From Acidobacteriaceae bacterium (GTDB lineage Bacteria; Acidobacteriota; Terriglobia; Terriglobales; Acidobacteriaceae), in assembly GCA_903642235.1 (NCBI GenBank), contig CAHJWL010000002.1, forward strand, positions 372,001 through 436,000: a DNA stretch of 64,000 bases, given 5' to 3'. Made by a program: the position numbers and the translations under genes. Below the pieces are notes generated by a model, which did not search any database, was not told the origin of the DNA, and worked only from the letters and a program-made list of their open reading frames with translations. Within the stretch, counting starts at the first letter, position 1. Each line of letters begins with the position of its first letter. Positions 39,303 through 48,568 of the stretch are shown here, piece by piece.

Positions 39303-41024
39303 ATGCTTCCCCGCACCACGCGCCGTCGCCGTAGCTCCCTGCTTGCAGCCCTTCCGCTTGCTCTCTTTTTCCCCATCCCAGCCATCGCGCAGGTCGTCGT
39401 CACCCCCGCCGCCCCACAGATCGGCACCTCGCAGCCCGCACCCATAGAGCCGCCCATCGTCAAACCTTCGACCCGGCCCTGCTCCGTCCCCCTCCTCTCC
39501 GAACAGGCCTTCGCCGACTTCAGCAACAAGCCGCTCACCTACACTCCACCCTCCGGCTGCGCCGGCCCCTGGGCCAAAGTCGTCTTCTCGGCAGACTTCA
39601 CCGTCACCGCCGGCCGCCAGTTCGATCGCACCGCAAAGTTCTTTCTCGGCGGCGCCAACATCTACTTCGGCACCACCTCCGAGCCGCGCTCTACCCTCAG
39701 CCCCTCGTGGCACGTCGAGCGGGACGTTACCGATCTCAGTGCACTCTTCCACCGCAAGCAGGTCGGTCAGGCGATCCTCGGCAACTTCGTTGGCACCGAT
39801 AGCGGCACCGTCTACAACGGCATCATCTACGCCAACGCCCGTCTGGACTTCTACCCCGCCAACGCCTCGAACCCCGCACCCGCCGTCCCCAATGCTGTCC
39901 TCGCCTTTCCCACCAACGACACCGCCCGCGTCAGCACCACGACTGACACCTCGACCGGCACCTTCACCTTCCCGAAGAACCTCGAGCGCGTCTATCTCGA
40001 CGTCATCTCGCAATCGCAATCCTCGGACGAGTTCTGGTACACCTGTGTCCCCTCAGACGTCGCCGGCGAACTCCAGAACTGCGGCAACTCCGCCTTTCGT
40101 GAGACCGAGGTCGCCATCGACGGCAAGCCCGCCGGCGTCGCCCCCGTCTACCCCTGGATCTACACCGGCGGCATCGATCCCTACCTGTGGGAGCCGATCC
40201 CCGGCGTCCAGACCCTCAATCTGAAGCCCTACCGCGTCGATCTCACACCCTTCGCCGGCGTCCTCGCCGATGGCAAGCAGCACAGTGTTGCCGTCTCGGT
40301 CTTCAACGCCAACAGCGGCTTCGATATCGCGTCCACCCTGCTCCTCTACACTGACTCAGGCGCCACCTCCACCTCCGGCGCAATCACCACAGACACTCTC
40401 ACGTCCGCTCCCTCTCCGGTCATCGAAGAAAGCCTCAACACCGCAGCGGATGGCACCGTCTCCGGCCCCGTCAACGTGAGCTCCGCCCGCGCCTGGACCA
40501 TCTCCGGCTACGTCAACACCTCGCACGGCCGCGTCAGCACCACCATAGAGGCGTCCAACTCATTCGGCAACATGCAGGACGAAAAAGTCTCGAGCACAAT
40601 CTTCAAGCAGAACCTCACGCAGCAGACCGATCAGCACGAGCTCACCACCACCACGTCGAACTCGGGTACGGTTCAGACCCAGCACGATATCTCCTACCCA
40701 CTCATCGTCGACTACAACCAGGCACCTGACTCTGCCGGCAACTACGCCATCACCACGTCTGTGAAGCAGAGCAAGATCGACGCCCTTCGCAGCCCCATCG
40801 GAGCCAATAGCCCCAACCCCGTCGTCAGCCAGGAGGTCATTGAGACCACCGATACCCTCCACTACTCGCCGTCTTTCGCCTTCATCAACCACGACAACAA
40901 CACGGCCAGGGCAAGCTACGGAGCCAAGGACGCGCAGCACACCTGTGTAGCTCGCACCCTCGCCGCCAACGCTCTCCTCCTCACCGAGGCTCAGGACAGC
41001 ACCAGCTGCTCCCTCGCCCCGTAA
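39303..41024 (+). CDS. Exported peptide-N4-asparagine amidase A (PNGase A)-like protein
   Basis: 573 residues from ATG 39303, which has GGAGG seven bases upstream. A twin-arginine-like basic N-terminus (PRTTRRRRSSLLAALPLALF) ending AIAQ indicates export. The body resembles the plant/fungal PNGase A fold that removes N-glycans from glycopeptides: WAKVVFSADFTVTAGRQFDR, NIYFGTTSEPRSTLSPSWHV, ERDVTDLSALFHRKQVGQAI, YANARLDFYP, ETEVAIDGKPAGVAPVYPWI. The C-terminal half is Thr/Ser-rich beta material. The match is from memory of the family pattern; catalytic residues cannot be assigned by eye. If correct it would act on glycoproteins from plants or fungi in soil. Confidence 0.7.
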   Translation: MLPRTTRRRRSSLLAALPLALFFPIPAIAQVVVTPAAPQIGTSQPAPIEPPIVKPSTRPCSVPLLSEQAFADFSNKPLTYTPPSGCAGPWAKVVFSADFTVTAGRQFDRTAKFFLGGANIYFGTTSEPRSTLSPSWHVERDVTDLSALFHRKQVGQAILGNFVGTDSGTVYNGIIYANARLDFYPANASNPAPAVPNAVLAFPTNDTARVSTTTDTSTGTFTFPKNLERVYLDVISQSQSSDEFWYTCVPSDVAGELQNCGNSAFRETEVAIDGKPAGVAPVYPWIYTGGIDPYLWEPIPGVQTLNLKPYRVDLTPFAGVLADGKQHSVAVSVFNANSGFDIASTLLLYTDSGATSTSGAITTDTLTSAPSPVIEESLNTAADGTVSGPVNVSSARAWTISGYVNTSHGRVSTTIEASNSFGNMQDEKVSSTIFKQNLTQQTDQHELTTTTSNSGTVQTQHDISYPLIVDYNQAPDSAGNYAITTSVKQSKIDALRSPIGANSPNPVVSQEVIETTDTLHYSPSFAFINHDNNTARASYGAKDAQHTCVARTLAANALLLTEAQDSTSCSLAP

Positions 41025-41098
41025 CGAACGGGTCTCGCTCTCTTCTTACTCTCTTTTTGTTTTCTCTCTCCGTTTTCTCTTTTGGTTGTCTCTTTTTC

Positions 41099-41254
41099 TT
41101 GTCATCCCGTAGGGATCTGCTTCTCTCCCGCATGTTCTCTCCCGCATGCTTTGTCGCTGTCCTGCCCCTTTGTTGTCATCCCGTAGGGATCTGCTTCTCT
41201 CCCGCATGCTTTGTCGCTGTCCTGCCCTTTTGTTGTCCCGCAGGGATCTGCTTC
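41099..41254 (+). repeat. Tandem cluster of family 1 palindromic repeats
   Basis: The 341 bases between the PNGase-like gene and the reductase gene hold three repeats: TCATCCCGTAGGGATCTGCT within 41099-41121 and 41173-41195, and a copy lacking CAT (TTGTCCCGCAGGGATCTGCT) at 41233. Each is followed by CTCTCCC, and the first two are joined by a duplicated CGCATGCTTTGTCGCTGTCC stretch, so the array grew by tandem duplication of 60-74 bases. Open frames crossing it are translated repeat, not gene. Confidence 0.8.
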
Positions 41255-41365
41255 TCTCCCACGAACCCTGAAGCCCACCTGCAAAGCAATCGATCGCCGC
41301 GCACGTGGGCTCTTTCTGTCCTCGCTCTCGCAGCCGCAATGACCCTGCTCGCATCTATACACCGC

Positions 41366-42448
41366 ATGAAAGCTGTCGGCTACCAGACGCCCTCCCCGAT
41401 CGACGCGCCAGACTCGCTCGTCGACATCACTCTGCCTGAGCCAGAGCCCTCCGCCCGCGATCTCCTCGTCGAGATCAAAGCCGTCTCCGTCAACCCCGTC
41501 GACGCCAAGGTGCGTGCCTCCGCCAGACCCGCCGACGGCCAGCAGTACAAAGTTCTCGGCTACGACGCCGCCGGCATCGTTCGCTCCATCGGCCCGGATG
41601 TGACTCTCTTCCAGCCCGGCGATGAGGTCTTCTACGCCGGCTCCATTGCCCGTCCCGGCACCAACGCCGAACTCCACCTCGTCGACGAACGCATCGTCGC
41701 CCGCAAGCCCGCCACGCTCTCCTTCGCCGCTGCTGCCGCACTCCCGCTCACCTCCATCACCGCCTGGGAGCTCCTCTTTGATCGCTTCTCCATCCCACGC
41801 GCCAGTAGCCCGGTCACCTCGCCTCACCGCACCGCCGCCGCCCGCCTTCACCCGGCGCCCACCAGCCCGTCAGCCGCAAAATCATCGTCCATCCTGATCC
41901 TCGGCGGCGCCGGCGGCGTCGGCTCCATTCTCATCCAGCTCGCTCGCCAACTCACCGATCTCACCGTCATCGCAACCGCCTCCCGCCCGGAGACCCGGCA
42001 GTGGTGCAGTCAGCTTGGCGCCCACCACGTCATCGATCACGCGCAGCCCCTGAAGCCGCAGCTCGACGCGATCGGCATCCCGCAGGTCGAGACCATCGCC
42101 TGCCTCACCGCCACCGCCCAGCACTATCCCGGCGTCGTCGATGTCCTCGCCCCGCAAGGCAAGATCGGCGTCATCGACGATCCACCCACCCTCGACGCCA
42201 AGCCGCTCAAGCGCAAAGCCGCCAGCCTCCACTGGGAGTTCATGTTCACCCGCCCCGTCTTTGAGACCCCCGACATGATCGCCCAGCATCATCTCCTCAC
42301 TGACGTCGCCCGCCTTGTCGACGGGGGCATCCTCCGCACCACGCATACAGCCTCGCTCGGCACCATCAACGCCGCCAACCTCACGACAGCTCACCGCCTC
42401 ATCGAGTCCGGGAAAGCCCACGGCAAGATCGTCCTCGAGGGCTTCTGA
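41366..42448 (+). CDS. Zinc-type alcohol dehydrogenase-like / quinone oxidoreductase (MDR family)
   Basis: 360 residues from ATG 41366 (MKAVGYQT, the usual family N-terminus). GroES-like domain (LLVEIKAVSVNPVDAKVRAS, VLGYDAAGIVRSIGPDV, FQPGDEVFYAGSIARPGTNA) followed by a Rossmann domain (LILGGAGGVGSILIQLARQL) with SASRPET-like ATASRPETRQW. The catalytic-zinc cysteine is absent, which fits the zinc-free quinone-oxidoreductase/YhdH-like branch. Between ERFSIP-type and the Rossmann strand lies an unusual 30-residue Pro/Ser/Ala-rich insert (SSPVTSPHRTAAARLHPAPT). NADPH-dependent reductase; substrate unknown. There is no good Shine-Dalgarno sequence. Confidence 0.85.
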   Translation: MKAVGYQTPSPIDAPDSLVDITLPEPEPSARDLLVEIKAVSVNPVDAKVRASARPADGQQYKVLGYDAAGIVRSIGPDVTLFQPGDEVFYAGSIARPGTNAELHLVDERIVARKPATLSFAAAAALPLTSITAWELLFDRFSIPRASSPVTSPHRTAAARLHPAPTSPSAAKSSSILILGGAGGVGSILIQLARQLTDLTVIATASRPETRQWCSQLGAHHVIDHAQPLKPQLDAIGIPQVETIACLTATAQHYPGVVDVLAPQGKIGVIDDPPTLDAKPLKRKAASLHWEFMFTRPVFETPDMIAQHHLLTDVARLVDGGILRTTHTASLGTINAANLTTAHRLIESGKAHGKIVLEGF

Positions 42449-42459
42449 TCACGTCGATC

Positions 42460-43197
42460 ATGGCGCCGGCTCCTACCACCGCCCGCCAACTCTGGCTCGC
42501 CGAGAACCGCCTCTTCACCCTCTGGCAACGCCGCCAACCCACGCTCCTGCGAGACGGCGCTCTTGGCGGCGAGCACAGCACGTACCTCACTCAACCCGTC
42601 CGCATCCTGTTCGCGCTGAAGGAACCAAATGACTCCGGCGGCCGCTGGTCGGGGAACGGCGCTGACCTGCGCCTGCACACCGCCGCCTTCGCTGATCTCC
42701 GCTCCACCTTTCCCGTCACCCTCCTGCTCGCGCTGCTCGCCCGGCAGATCGCCATCGACCCTGCGCTCGCTCTTTCCTTTCAGTCTGCGCGGGAGCAGCT
42801 TCGCAGCCGTGACGCGCGCATTCATCTGCTCCAGAGCCTCGCCCTCGTGAACCTGAAGAAGACACCCGGCGGTCCGGTCTGCAACGATCGCTCTCTCGGC
42901 ACCTCCGTTGGCGAGACCGGCGATCTTCTCCTCCGCCAGCTCGCCCTTTACCGGCCGCACATCACCATCGCTGGCGGCAGCAGCGTTCACAGCCTGCTGG
43001 CACAGCTCACAGGTTGCGGGGTACAACCAGCCGCCACCCCGCGCACCCGGCCCTTCTTCTCGGACGCGCGCCTGGGCCTCTGTCTCTCCTTCTTCCATCC
43101 CCAGGCCACCAAGGGCTACGAGTACCTCTACACGCTTCTTCGCGAAACTCTGCTGCAGCATCGCGACGCTCTTACAATAGGAGCTCCAGCCCCGTGA
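42460..43197 (+). CDS. Unknown protein, weak resemblance to the uracil-DNA glycosylase superfamily
   Basis: 245 residues from ATG 42460, 11 bases after the reductase. Soluble, no signal peptide. An early strand ILFALKEPNDSGG resembles the first motif of UDG-like folds, ITIAGGSSVHSLL could be a later core strand, and the end FFHPQATKGYEYLYTLLRETL has an HP pair where UDG superfamily proteins have a catalytic His. This is resemblance only; no catalytic role should be assumed. Together with the reductase and peroxiredoxin-like genes, all same-strand and tightly spaced, it may form an operon. Confidence 0.6.
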   Translation: MAPAPTTARQLWLAENRLFTLWQRRQPTLLRDGALGGEHSTYLTQPVRILFALKEPNDSGGRWSGNGADLRLHTAAFADLRSTFPVTLLLALLARQIAIDPALALSFQSAREQLRSRDARIHLLQSLALVNLKKTPGGPVCNDRSLGTSVGETGDLLLRQLALYRPHITIAGGSSVHSLLAQLTGCGVQPAATPRTRPFFSDARLGLCLSFFHPQATKGYEYLYTLLRETLLQHRDALTIGAPAP

Positions 43198-43207
43198 CGC
43201 AGCCACA

Positions 43208-43882
43208 ATGACCAGCCTTCAAGACAAGCTCGACGCCATCACCGCGCGCACCCGCGATCTTGTGCAGGCGGACCGCCTCGCCGTCTCCGAGCGCGCCACC
43301 GAAGAGCTCTTTGCCACGGGCATCGAAGACCGCATTCTGAAGGTCGGCGACACCGCTCCGTCGTTCAATCTCCCGGATGCCGTCACCGGCAAACTCATCG
43401 CGTCCGCCGACCTGCTTGCCCTCGGTCCGCTCGTTATCAACTTCTTCCGCGGCCGCTGGTGCCCCTACTGCATCACCGAGCTCGAGACCTGGCGCGACAC
43501 CCTCCCGCAACTCCGCCGGTCCGGAGCCTTTCTCGTTGCAATCTCCCCGCAGACCGAGCGCCAGAACAGCTTCGCCGCCGAGCAGCATCGCCTCGCCTTC
43601 CCGCTTCTCACCGACCGCAACGCCACCCTCGCCGACCAGTTCGACATCACGTACACCATCCCGGTTGAGGCACGCGCCTACTACCGCTCTATCCTCGTCA
43701 ACATCCCGTTCGCCAACTCCGGCCAAAGCTATGACACGGCGCCGGACATCGCGTGGCGCCTGCCCCTGCCCGCAACCTTCATCCTCCGGCAGGACAGCAC
43801 CATCGCCTTTGCCGAAGCGCATGCTGACTTCCGCGTCCGTCCGGAGCCAGAGGATGTACTCAGTGCTCTTCGCGCCCTCTAA
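43208..43882 (+). CDS. Peroxiredoxin-like (AhpC/TSA-fold) protein
   Basis: 224 residues, ten bases after the preceding gene. A helical N-terminal region of about 45 residues precedes a thioredoxin/peroxiredoxin fold: KVGDTAPSFNLPDAVTGKL, VINFFRGRWCPYCITELETW with a CPYC active site, FLVAISPQTERQN and FPLLTDRNATLADQF. The peroxidatic cysteine is the first of CPYC in this peroxiredoxin-like group. Cytoplasmic, likely reducing peroxides. It ends convergently with xseB. Confidence 0.85.
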   Translation: MTSLQDKLDAITARTRDLVQADRLAVSERATEELFATGIEDRILKVGDTAPSFNLPDAVTGKLIASADLLALGPLVINFFRGRWCPYCITELETWRDTLPQLRRSGAFLVAISPQTERQNSFAAEQHRLAFPLLTDRNATLADQFDITYTIPVEARAYYRSILVNIPFANSGQSYDTAPDIAWRLPLPATFILRQDSTIAFAEAHADFRVRPEPEDVLSALRAL

Positions 43883-43948
43883 CAGCGCGTGAATCCGCTG
43901 GCGCACGAAGCGAGGTACAGCAGGAAAGTTTCCGGGGAGAGCACTCCC

Positions 43949-44188
43949 TTACTGCTTCTCGTCTGGTTCACCCTCGAGCGGCATGTCCACCGCTACCATC
44001 GCCCCGCCCGGCCGCGCAGAGAGCACCTGCAGCCGTCCCTCCGCCGCGTCCAGCTCCTTCCGGCAGGCAGCCGTAAGCTGCATGCCCTCCTCAAACAACC
44101 GCACAGAGTCATCGAGCGGCAACTCGCCCTGCTCTAACCGCTGCACCACGCCTTCCAGGGCGGCCATCTGTTCTTCAAAAGAAGCCAT
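43949..44188 (-). CDS. xseB: Exodeoxyribonuclease VII small subunit
   Basis: 79 residues from ATG 44188 with GAGG five bases upstream. It carries the family pattern FEEQMAALEGVVQRLEQGEL, PLDDSVRLFEEGMQLTAACR in a helical hairpin, and a short C-terminal tail. It binds the XseA large subunit to form the single-strand exonuclease. xseA is not in the window. It begins seven bases after the methyltransferase/MTHFR gene ends, so the two are probably cotranscribed. Confidence 0.9.
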   Translation of the reverse strand: MASFEEQMAALEGVVQRLEQGELPLDDSVRLFEEGMQLTAACRKELDAAEGRLQVLSARPGGAMVAVDMPLEGEPDEKQ

Positions 44189-44195
44189 AGGTCCT

Positions 44196-46139
44196 CTACC
44201 GTCCCGCGCCCGGTGCTGCCAGCAGGCTGTCCAGCACCTGCGCCGCCGCCGCGTACTTGCCGAAGGGTGCACTCACCTGGACGCCCTGCACCTCACCCTG
44301 TACCTGCGCGACCATCTCCTGTGCAATCAGCACACCTTCCGCCCGGGCCGCTTCGGGTGAGGCTGACCGAGCCATGCGCTCGATGATCTCGTCCGGCATG
44401 CTGACCTTCAAATCCCTTTTCATAAACTCCGCGTTCTTTGCACTCGTCAAAGGCCATATTCCTGCAATCACCGGTATGCGAAAGCCCTCGATGCGCCGCA
44501 GAAACTGCTCCAGCAAACGCAGGTCAAAGACAGGCTGCGTGATGCAGAACTCCGCGCCTGCCTCCACCTTATGTTCAAAGCGTCGAATCTCTTCGTCGAT
44601 GTCGGCGACGCCAGGATTTGCGGCGACAGAGAGGGTGAAGCCGGTCGAACCCGTAATTGGGTTCTTCCCAATATCCAGACCATGGTTCAGATCGCGCACA
44701 ATCCGCGTCAGCCCAATGGCATCCACATCAAAGACCGCCGTCGCATCCGGGTAGTTGCCAAGCTTCGGCGGATCCCCCGTGAGGCAGAGAATGTTCTTGA
44801 GCCCCATCGAAGCTGCACCGAGCAGATCGCTTTGTATGCTCAGAACGTTCCGGTCGCGGCAGGTGTAATGCAGCACCGTCTCGATCCCGACCTGCTGCTG
44901 GATCTGCACGCACAGGCTCTGCGCACTCATCCGGGCACTCGCGCGCGGTGAATCCGGCACGTTGATCGCATGCACGCCAAGCTGGTGTAGATAGGCCGCG
45001 CCTTCGACTTCACGGCTCGAGTCGATCCCCCGCGGCGGCACGATCTCAACCAGAGTGCAGAACTCACCCGCGGCAATCATGGCGCCGATGCGTGACCGGT
45101 CCTGCAAGGCCGGCGGCTCGGTCTTGGGAGGCTCGGTCTGACTGCCTGCTGTGGCCGCGTCCTCGGCCTCGACGCCCTCCGTCTGCGCTTCCATCGCCCG
45201 CATCGCACCGCGCATCGCACGAATGTGGCTCGGCGTCGTTCCACAGCATCCGCCCACAAAGCTTGCGCCCGCCTTCCTGAACTTCCGCGCAAAGCTCGCC
45301 ATATACTCGGGCGAGGTCATGTAGATCGATCGCCCATCGACCGATCGCGGCATGCCCGCATTCGGCATCGCCGCCAGCGGCAGCGAGACCACCTTCCGCA
45401 TGCGCTCAATCACGCTGAGCACAATCGCCGGCCCTGAGCTGCAGTTGCACCCAATAGCATCCGCGCCCCACGCCTGCATGCGCTCGGCCGCCGTCTCTGC
45501 GGTCTCACCCTCCAGGCACGCCCCGGCTTCATCGACCGTCAGCAGCACGATAAGCGGCAGCTCCGGCGCCTCCGCCTTCGCCGCGCGGATCACCTGCTCC
45601 GCCTCATCAAGAGATGCGATCGTCTCCGCAATCAGCAGGTCCGCGCCGACACCCGGACCTCCCTCCGCCAGGGCCCGCACCTGCTCTGTGAACGCGGCGC
45701 GTGCCTCCTCCCGGGTTAACTTCCCGTGCGGCTCCAGCCGCACACCAAGCGGTCCGATTGCGCCGGCGACAAACGCGGTAACCGACTGCTTCTCCGCGAT
45801 CTGGCGCACGCTCTCCCGCGCCAGCCGCACCCCTGCCGCGTTGATCTCGCGTGTCTTCGCCTGCAGCCCGAACCGCTCCAGCCGCACGGAGTTCGCGCCA
45901 AAGGTGTTGGTCTCGATCATCTCCGAGCCCGCCTGCAGGTACTCGGCATGTACCGTCCGAACCAGGTCCGGCTGCGACAGATTCAGCTCGTCATAGCAGC
46001 GGTTGATGAATACCCCGCGCGAGTACAGCATCGTTCCCATCGCACCATCGCACAGCACGGCCCGGCCCGAGAACAGAGTGTCCGTCGCCTTCACCACTGC
46101 GGCCGCCACGGGTTGAATGCTTTCAAGTGCAGCTGACAT
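44196..46139 (-). CDS. Bifunctional homocysteine S-methyltransferase / methylenetetrahydrofolate reductase
   Basis: 647 residues from ATG 46139 (AAGGA five bases upstream). N-terminal half is a B12-independent-type homocysteine methyltransferase: LCDGAMGTMLYSRGVF, ETNTFGANSVRLERFGL, and the zinc cysteines in GCNCSSG and GGCCGTTPSHIRAM. The C-terminal half is a flavin TIM-barrel MTHFR (LVEIVPPRGIDSSREVEGAA, NILCLTGDPPKLGNYPDA, FCITQPVFDLRLLEQF, IPVIAGIWPL). This is the YitJ-like arrangement that makes methyl-THF and uses it or another donor for methionine. The 215-base leader has no SAM-, SAH- or cobalamin-riboswitch pattern that could be recognised. Confidence 0.93.
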   Translation of the reverse strand: MSAALESIQPVAAAVVKATDTLFSGRAVLCDGAMGTMLYSRGVFINRCYDELNLSQPDLVRTVHAEYLQAGSEMIETNTFGANSVRLERFGLQAKTREINAAGVRLARESVRQIAEKQSVTAFVAGAIGPLGVRLEPHGKLTREEARAAFTEQVRALAEGGPGVGADLLIAETIASLDEAEQVIRAAKAEAPELPLIVLLTVDEAGACLEGETAETAAERMQAWGADAIGCNCSSGPAIVLSVIERMRKVVSLPLAAMPNAGMPRSVDGRSIYMTSPEYMASFARKFRKAGASFVGGCCGTTPSHIRAMRGAMRAMEAQTEGVEAEDAATAGSQTEPPKTEPPALQDRSRIGAMIAAGEFCTLVEIVPPRGIDSSREVEGAAYLHQLGVHAINVPDSPRASARMSAQSLCVQIQQQVGIETVLHYTCRDRNVLSIQSDLLGAASMGLKNILCLTGDPPKLGNYPDATAVFDVDAIGLTRIVRDLNHGLDIGKNPITGSTGFTLSVAANPGVADIDEEIRRFEHKVEAGAEFCITQPVFDLRLLEQFLRRIEGFRIPVIAGIWPLTSAKNAEFMKRDLKVSMPDEIIERMARSASPEAARAEGVLIAQEMVAQVQGEVQGVQVSAPFGKYAAAAQVLDSLLAAPGAGR

Positions 46140-46354
46140 GAGGATCCTTGCCTTGCACCTGACCTTCGCAACACACGCGAGCAGGCCGGCGTCTCTGCCA
46201 TGGTAAAGGCAGCGGCAACCCGCCGTCCAAACCGCGACCGGTCACCATCGGCGATCCCCTTCGTCCCACAGTAGGCAGGGTCCGTTTTGGTATACTCGCG
46301 TCACATCACAGAGCCCGCGATCGACGTGTTTGAGCGGGCTCGGAGCATCTCCTC

Positions 46355-47806
46355 TTGAAGATCAGAAGTTCGCGGTTTCAGTCGTTCCGTACACAGTTCG
46401 CTCACCTGCTTTTGCTCGGCTTTGCGACCCTGACGCTCTGTTCCTGCGGACCGCAGTACTACAAGTTCCCTGAATACACCTTTGCGAACCGTCCTATCCC
46501 GCCCAGCAAACTCGCCAATCGCGTCATGGTCTCGGTCAGCGCGGATGGCTCCACAGGCGGTCTCACCGTACTCGATGCCAAGCGTGATATCCGCGGCAAT
46601 ATTCAGAACACGGTGCGCAACTACACCATCAGCGGCTACTCCTCGGGTTATCCCAGCACCATCCTCAGCTTCCCGGAACAGGTTCGCGGCTATGTTTACT
46701 CGAACTCTGACGGATCGCTCTTCAACGTCAACTACGGGACAGAGGCCGCCGCCAGCGCGACCGGCCTGCCTACAGGATCACGCTCCTCCTCCGTTGCTGT
46801 CTCGCAGGACTTCCTCGATGTGTACGCCGCCCAGGAGACTACCGGTCAACTCATCGTCTCTGACGGTAATCCGCCCGCCTTTTCCTACCATCTCAATCTG
46901 CCGGGCGTGTACAAGGTCGCGGTCAACCGCGGAAATACTGTCATCCTCGCCATGGTTCGCAACTCGAACCAGCTCTTCCGCGTCGTCCGTCTCAATGCCA
47001 ATCAGGCCAACCCGCCCGGCTACATCGACTGCCAGCCCATCAACAATCCGGTCTTCTGCGTCGTGCCCGTAAGCGGCACCTACGATCGCCCGGTCGATGC
47101 CTACTTTTCCCTCGACGGCACCACAGCCTATGTCTTGAACTGCGGCCCCGAATGCGGCGGCCAGATCGCCAGCGTCAGCGTTCTGCTGCAGGCGCCGTTG
47201 AACTATAAAACCATCCCGGCCGTCTCTCCCGAACCCAGCCCCGTCTCTGCCAGCATCCCCGTTCCGGGCGGCGTGACCACCGCCCTCGCCGATGCCGATA
47301 CCCTCTACGTGGCCGGTCAGCAACAGCTTGCCGATGGTCTGTTCACCGGAAATCTCAGCACCATCAGCCTTGCCTCGAACACGATCACGGGCACCTACGG
47401 CATCTCAGACGGCTATCACAGCAAGCTGCTCTTCGCCGACGACAACACGCTCTGGATCGGCTCGCAGGCCTGCTCCGGCGGTGAACGCGCCAGGCTGAAT
47501 CAGAATGCGAACTGCCTGACCCGCTTCGACCTTGGCGCAAAAGCAGCGCAGATAGTGCCGGCCGTTACACCCGGCGGAGCCGCTACAGTTCCCTACCCCA
47601 ACGACAACCTCGACCCGTACTATTACGGAAGCCTTACCGGCCTGTGCTGGGTACAAAACTTCCACAAGGTCTACACGGCCTATGGCGGGCAGGTGCACGC
47701 CTTCAATACAGCCGACGGGTCCGAGATCAACAACACACTCATCACGGTGCAGGGGACCGCTCTCGACGTCGCCTACATGGACGCCGTCACCAACGCCGCC
47801 AACTGA
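46355..47806 (+). CDS. Lipoprotein with beta-propeller-like repeats
   Basis: 483 residues from a TTG at 46355. The N-terminus (LLLLGFATLTLCSCGPQ) is a lipoprotein signal with a cysteine in LCSC. The rest is beta-rich with repeated short strands of the quinoprotein/YVTN propeller kind (VMVSVSADGSTGGLTVLDAK, AVSQDFLDVYAAQETTGQLI, TAYVLNCGPECGG, TLYVAGQQQLADGLF). A -10 box TATACT is at 46291-46296 but no good -35 was found. It is conserved-looking, surface or periplasmic, function unknown. Its stop overlaps the BshB1-like start as TGATG, so it may be coupled to it. Confidence 0.8.
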   Translation: MKIRSSRFQSFRTQFAHLLLLGFATLTLCSCGPQYYKFPEYTFANRPIPPSKLANRVMVSVSADGSTGGLTVLDAKRDIRGNIQNTVRNYTISGYSSGYPSTILSFPEQVRGYVYSNSDGSLFNVNYGTEAAASATGLPTGSRSSSVAVSQDFLDVYAAQETTGQLIVSDGNPPAFSYHLNLPGVYKVAVNRGNTVILAMVRNSNQLFRVVRLNANQANPPGYIDCQPINNPVFCVVPVSGTYDRPVDAYFSLDGTTAYVLNCGPECGGQIASVSVLLQAPLNYKTIPAVSPEPSPVSASIPVPGGVTTALADADTLYVAGQQQLADGLFTGNLSTISLASNTITGTYGISDGYHSKLLFADDNTLWIGSQACSGGERARLNQNANCLTRFDLGAKAAQIVPAVTPGGAATVPYPNDNLDPYYYGSLTGLCWVQNFHKVYTAYGGQVHAFNTADGSEINNTLITVQGTALDVAYMDAVTNAAN

Positions 47807-48552
47807 TGCAACATCCTGATCTCACCGCGAACGCGGGCGCAATCGACATCCTCGCAATCGCAGCGCATCGGGACGACGTGGAGCAGACCTGCGGTGGCAC
47901 TCTGCTCGTCATGCAGGCTCGTGGTTGGCGTACCGGCATCCTCGATCTCACCCGGGGCGAGTCCGGCACCCGTGGATCCGCGGTGGAGCGTGAGGCCGAG
48001 GCCATCGCGGCCGCCACCATCCTCCGTGTCGCCCACCGCGAAGCTCTGGATCTGCCGGACGGCAACGTGCAGAATACCTACGAGAACCGGCTGAAGATCG
48101 CCGCCGTTCTCCGCCGTCTCCGTCCCCGCGTCGTGATCCTTCCGTACTGGCAGGGCCGTCACCCGGATCATTACACCTCGGCCTCACTCGGGTATGAGGC
48201 CTGTTTTCTCAGCGGCCTCTCCCGCGTGGATCTCCCCGGCGGCGACGCCCCGCACCGGCCCTACAAGATCCTCTACGCGTCGCTCTACGCGGACGTTCGG
48301 CCAACCTTTACGGTCGACATCAGCCCCTTCATCGAAACCCGGTTGCAGGCCCTGCTCGCCTACCGGTCGCAATACGCCAGGCAGGACCAGGGCGGCGCTC
48401 TCTTTGTCCCAGAAGAAGAGATCCGTGAACGAACCTTCGCCACGGCACGGCACTATGGCCTGCTCAGCGGCGTCCGCTACGCCGAGCCGTTTGTCCAGAA
48501 AGAGGTCGCCTTGGTAGACGACCTTATAACGCTTCCTGTGGCCTCGATCTGA
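47806..48552 (+). CDS. PIG-L family deacetylase, BshB1-like (bacillithiol synthesis)
   Basis: 248 residues from ATG 47806, overlapping the previous stop by one base. LmbE-like fold: DILAIAAHRDDVEQTCGGTL (zinc His21 and Asp24), LDLTRGESGTRGS, ALDLPDG, and YWQGRHPDHYTSASLG carrying the other histidine ligand, then LLAYRSQYARQD. These stretches match BshB1, which deacetylates GlcNAc-malate in bacillithiol synthesis. The zinc motif has Arg where family members nearly always have Pro (AHPDD). bshA and bshC are not in the window. Confidence 0.8.
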   Translation: MQHPDLTANAGAIDILAIAAHRDDVEQTCGGTLLVMQARGWRTGILDLTRGESGTRGSAVEREAEAIAAATILRVAHREALDLPDGNVQNTYENRLKIAAVLRRLRPRVVILPYWQGRHPDHYTSASLGYEACFLSGLSRVDLPGGDAPHRPYKILYASLYADVRPTFTVDISPFIETRLQALLAYRSQYARQDQGGALFVPEEEIRERTFATARHYGLLSGVRYAEPFVQKEVALVDDLITLPVASI

Positions 48553-48568
48553 CCTGGCCCTTAAGCGC

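Noticed and set aside
46140-46354. Possible riboswitch before the homocysteine methyltransferase gene
   Set aside because: Some small hairpins (CTGCC/GGCAG near 46195) but no match to SAM, SAH, cobalamin or THF riboswitch patterns.
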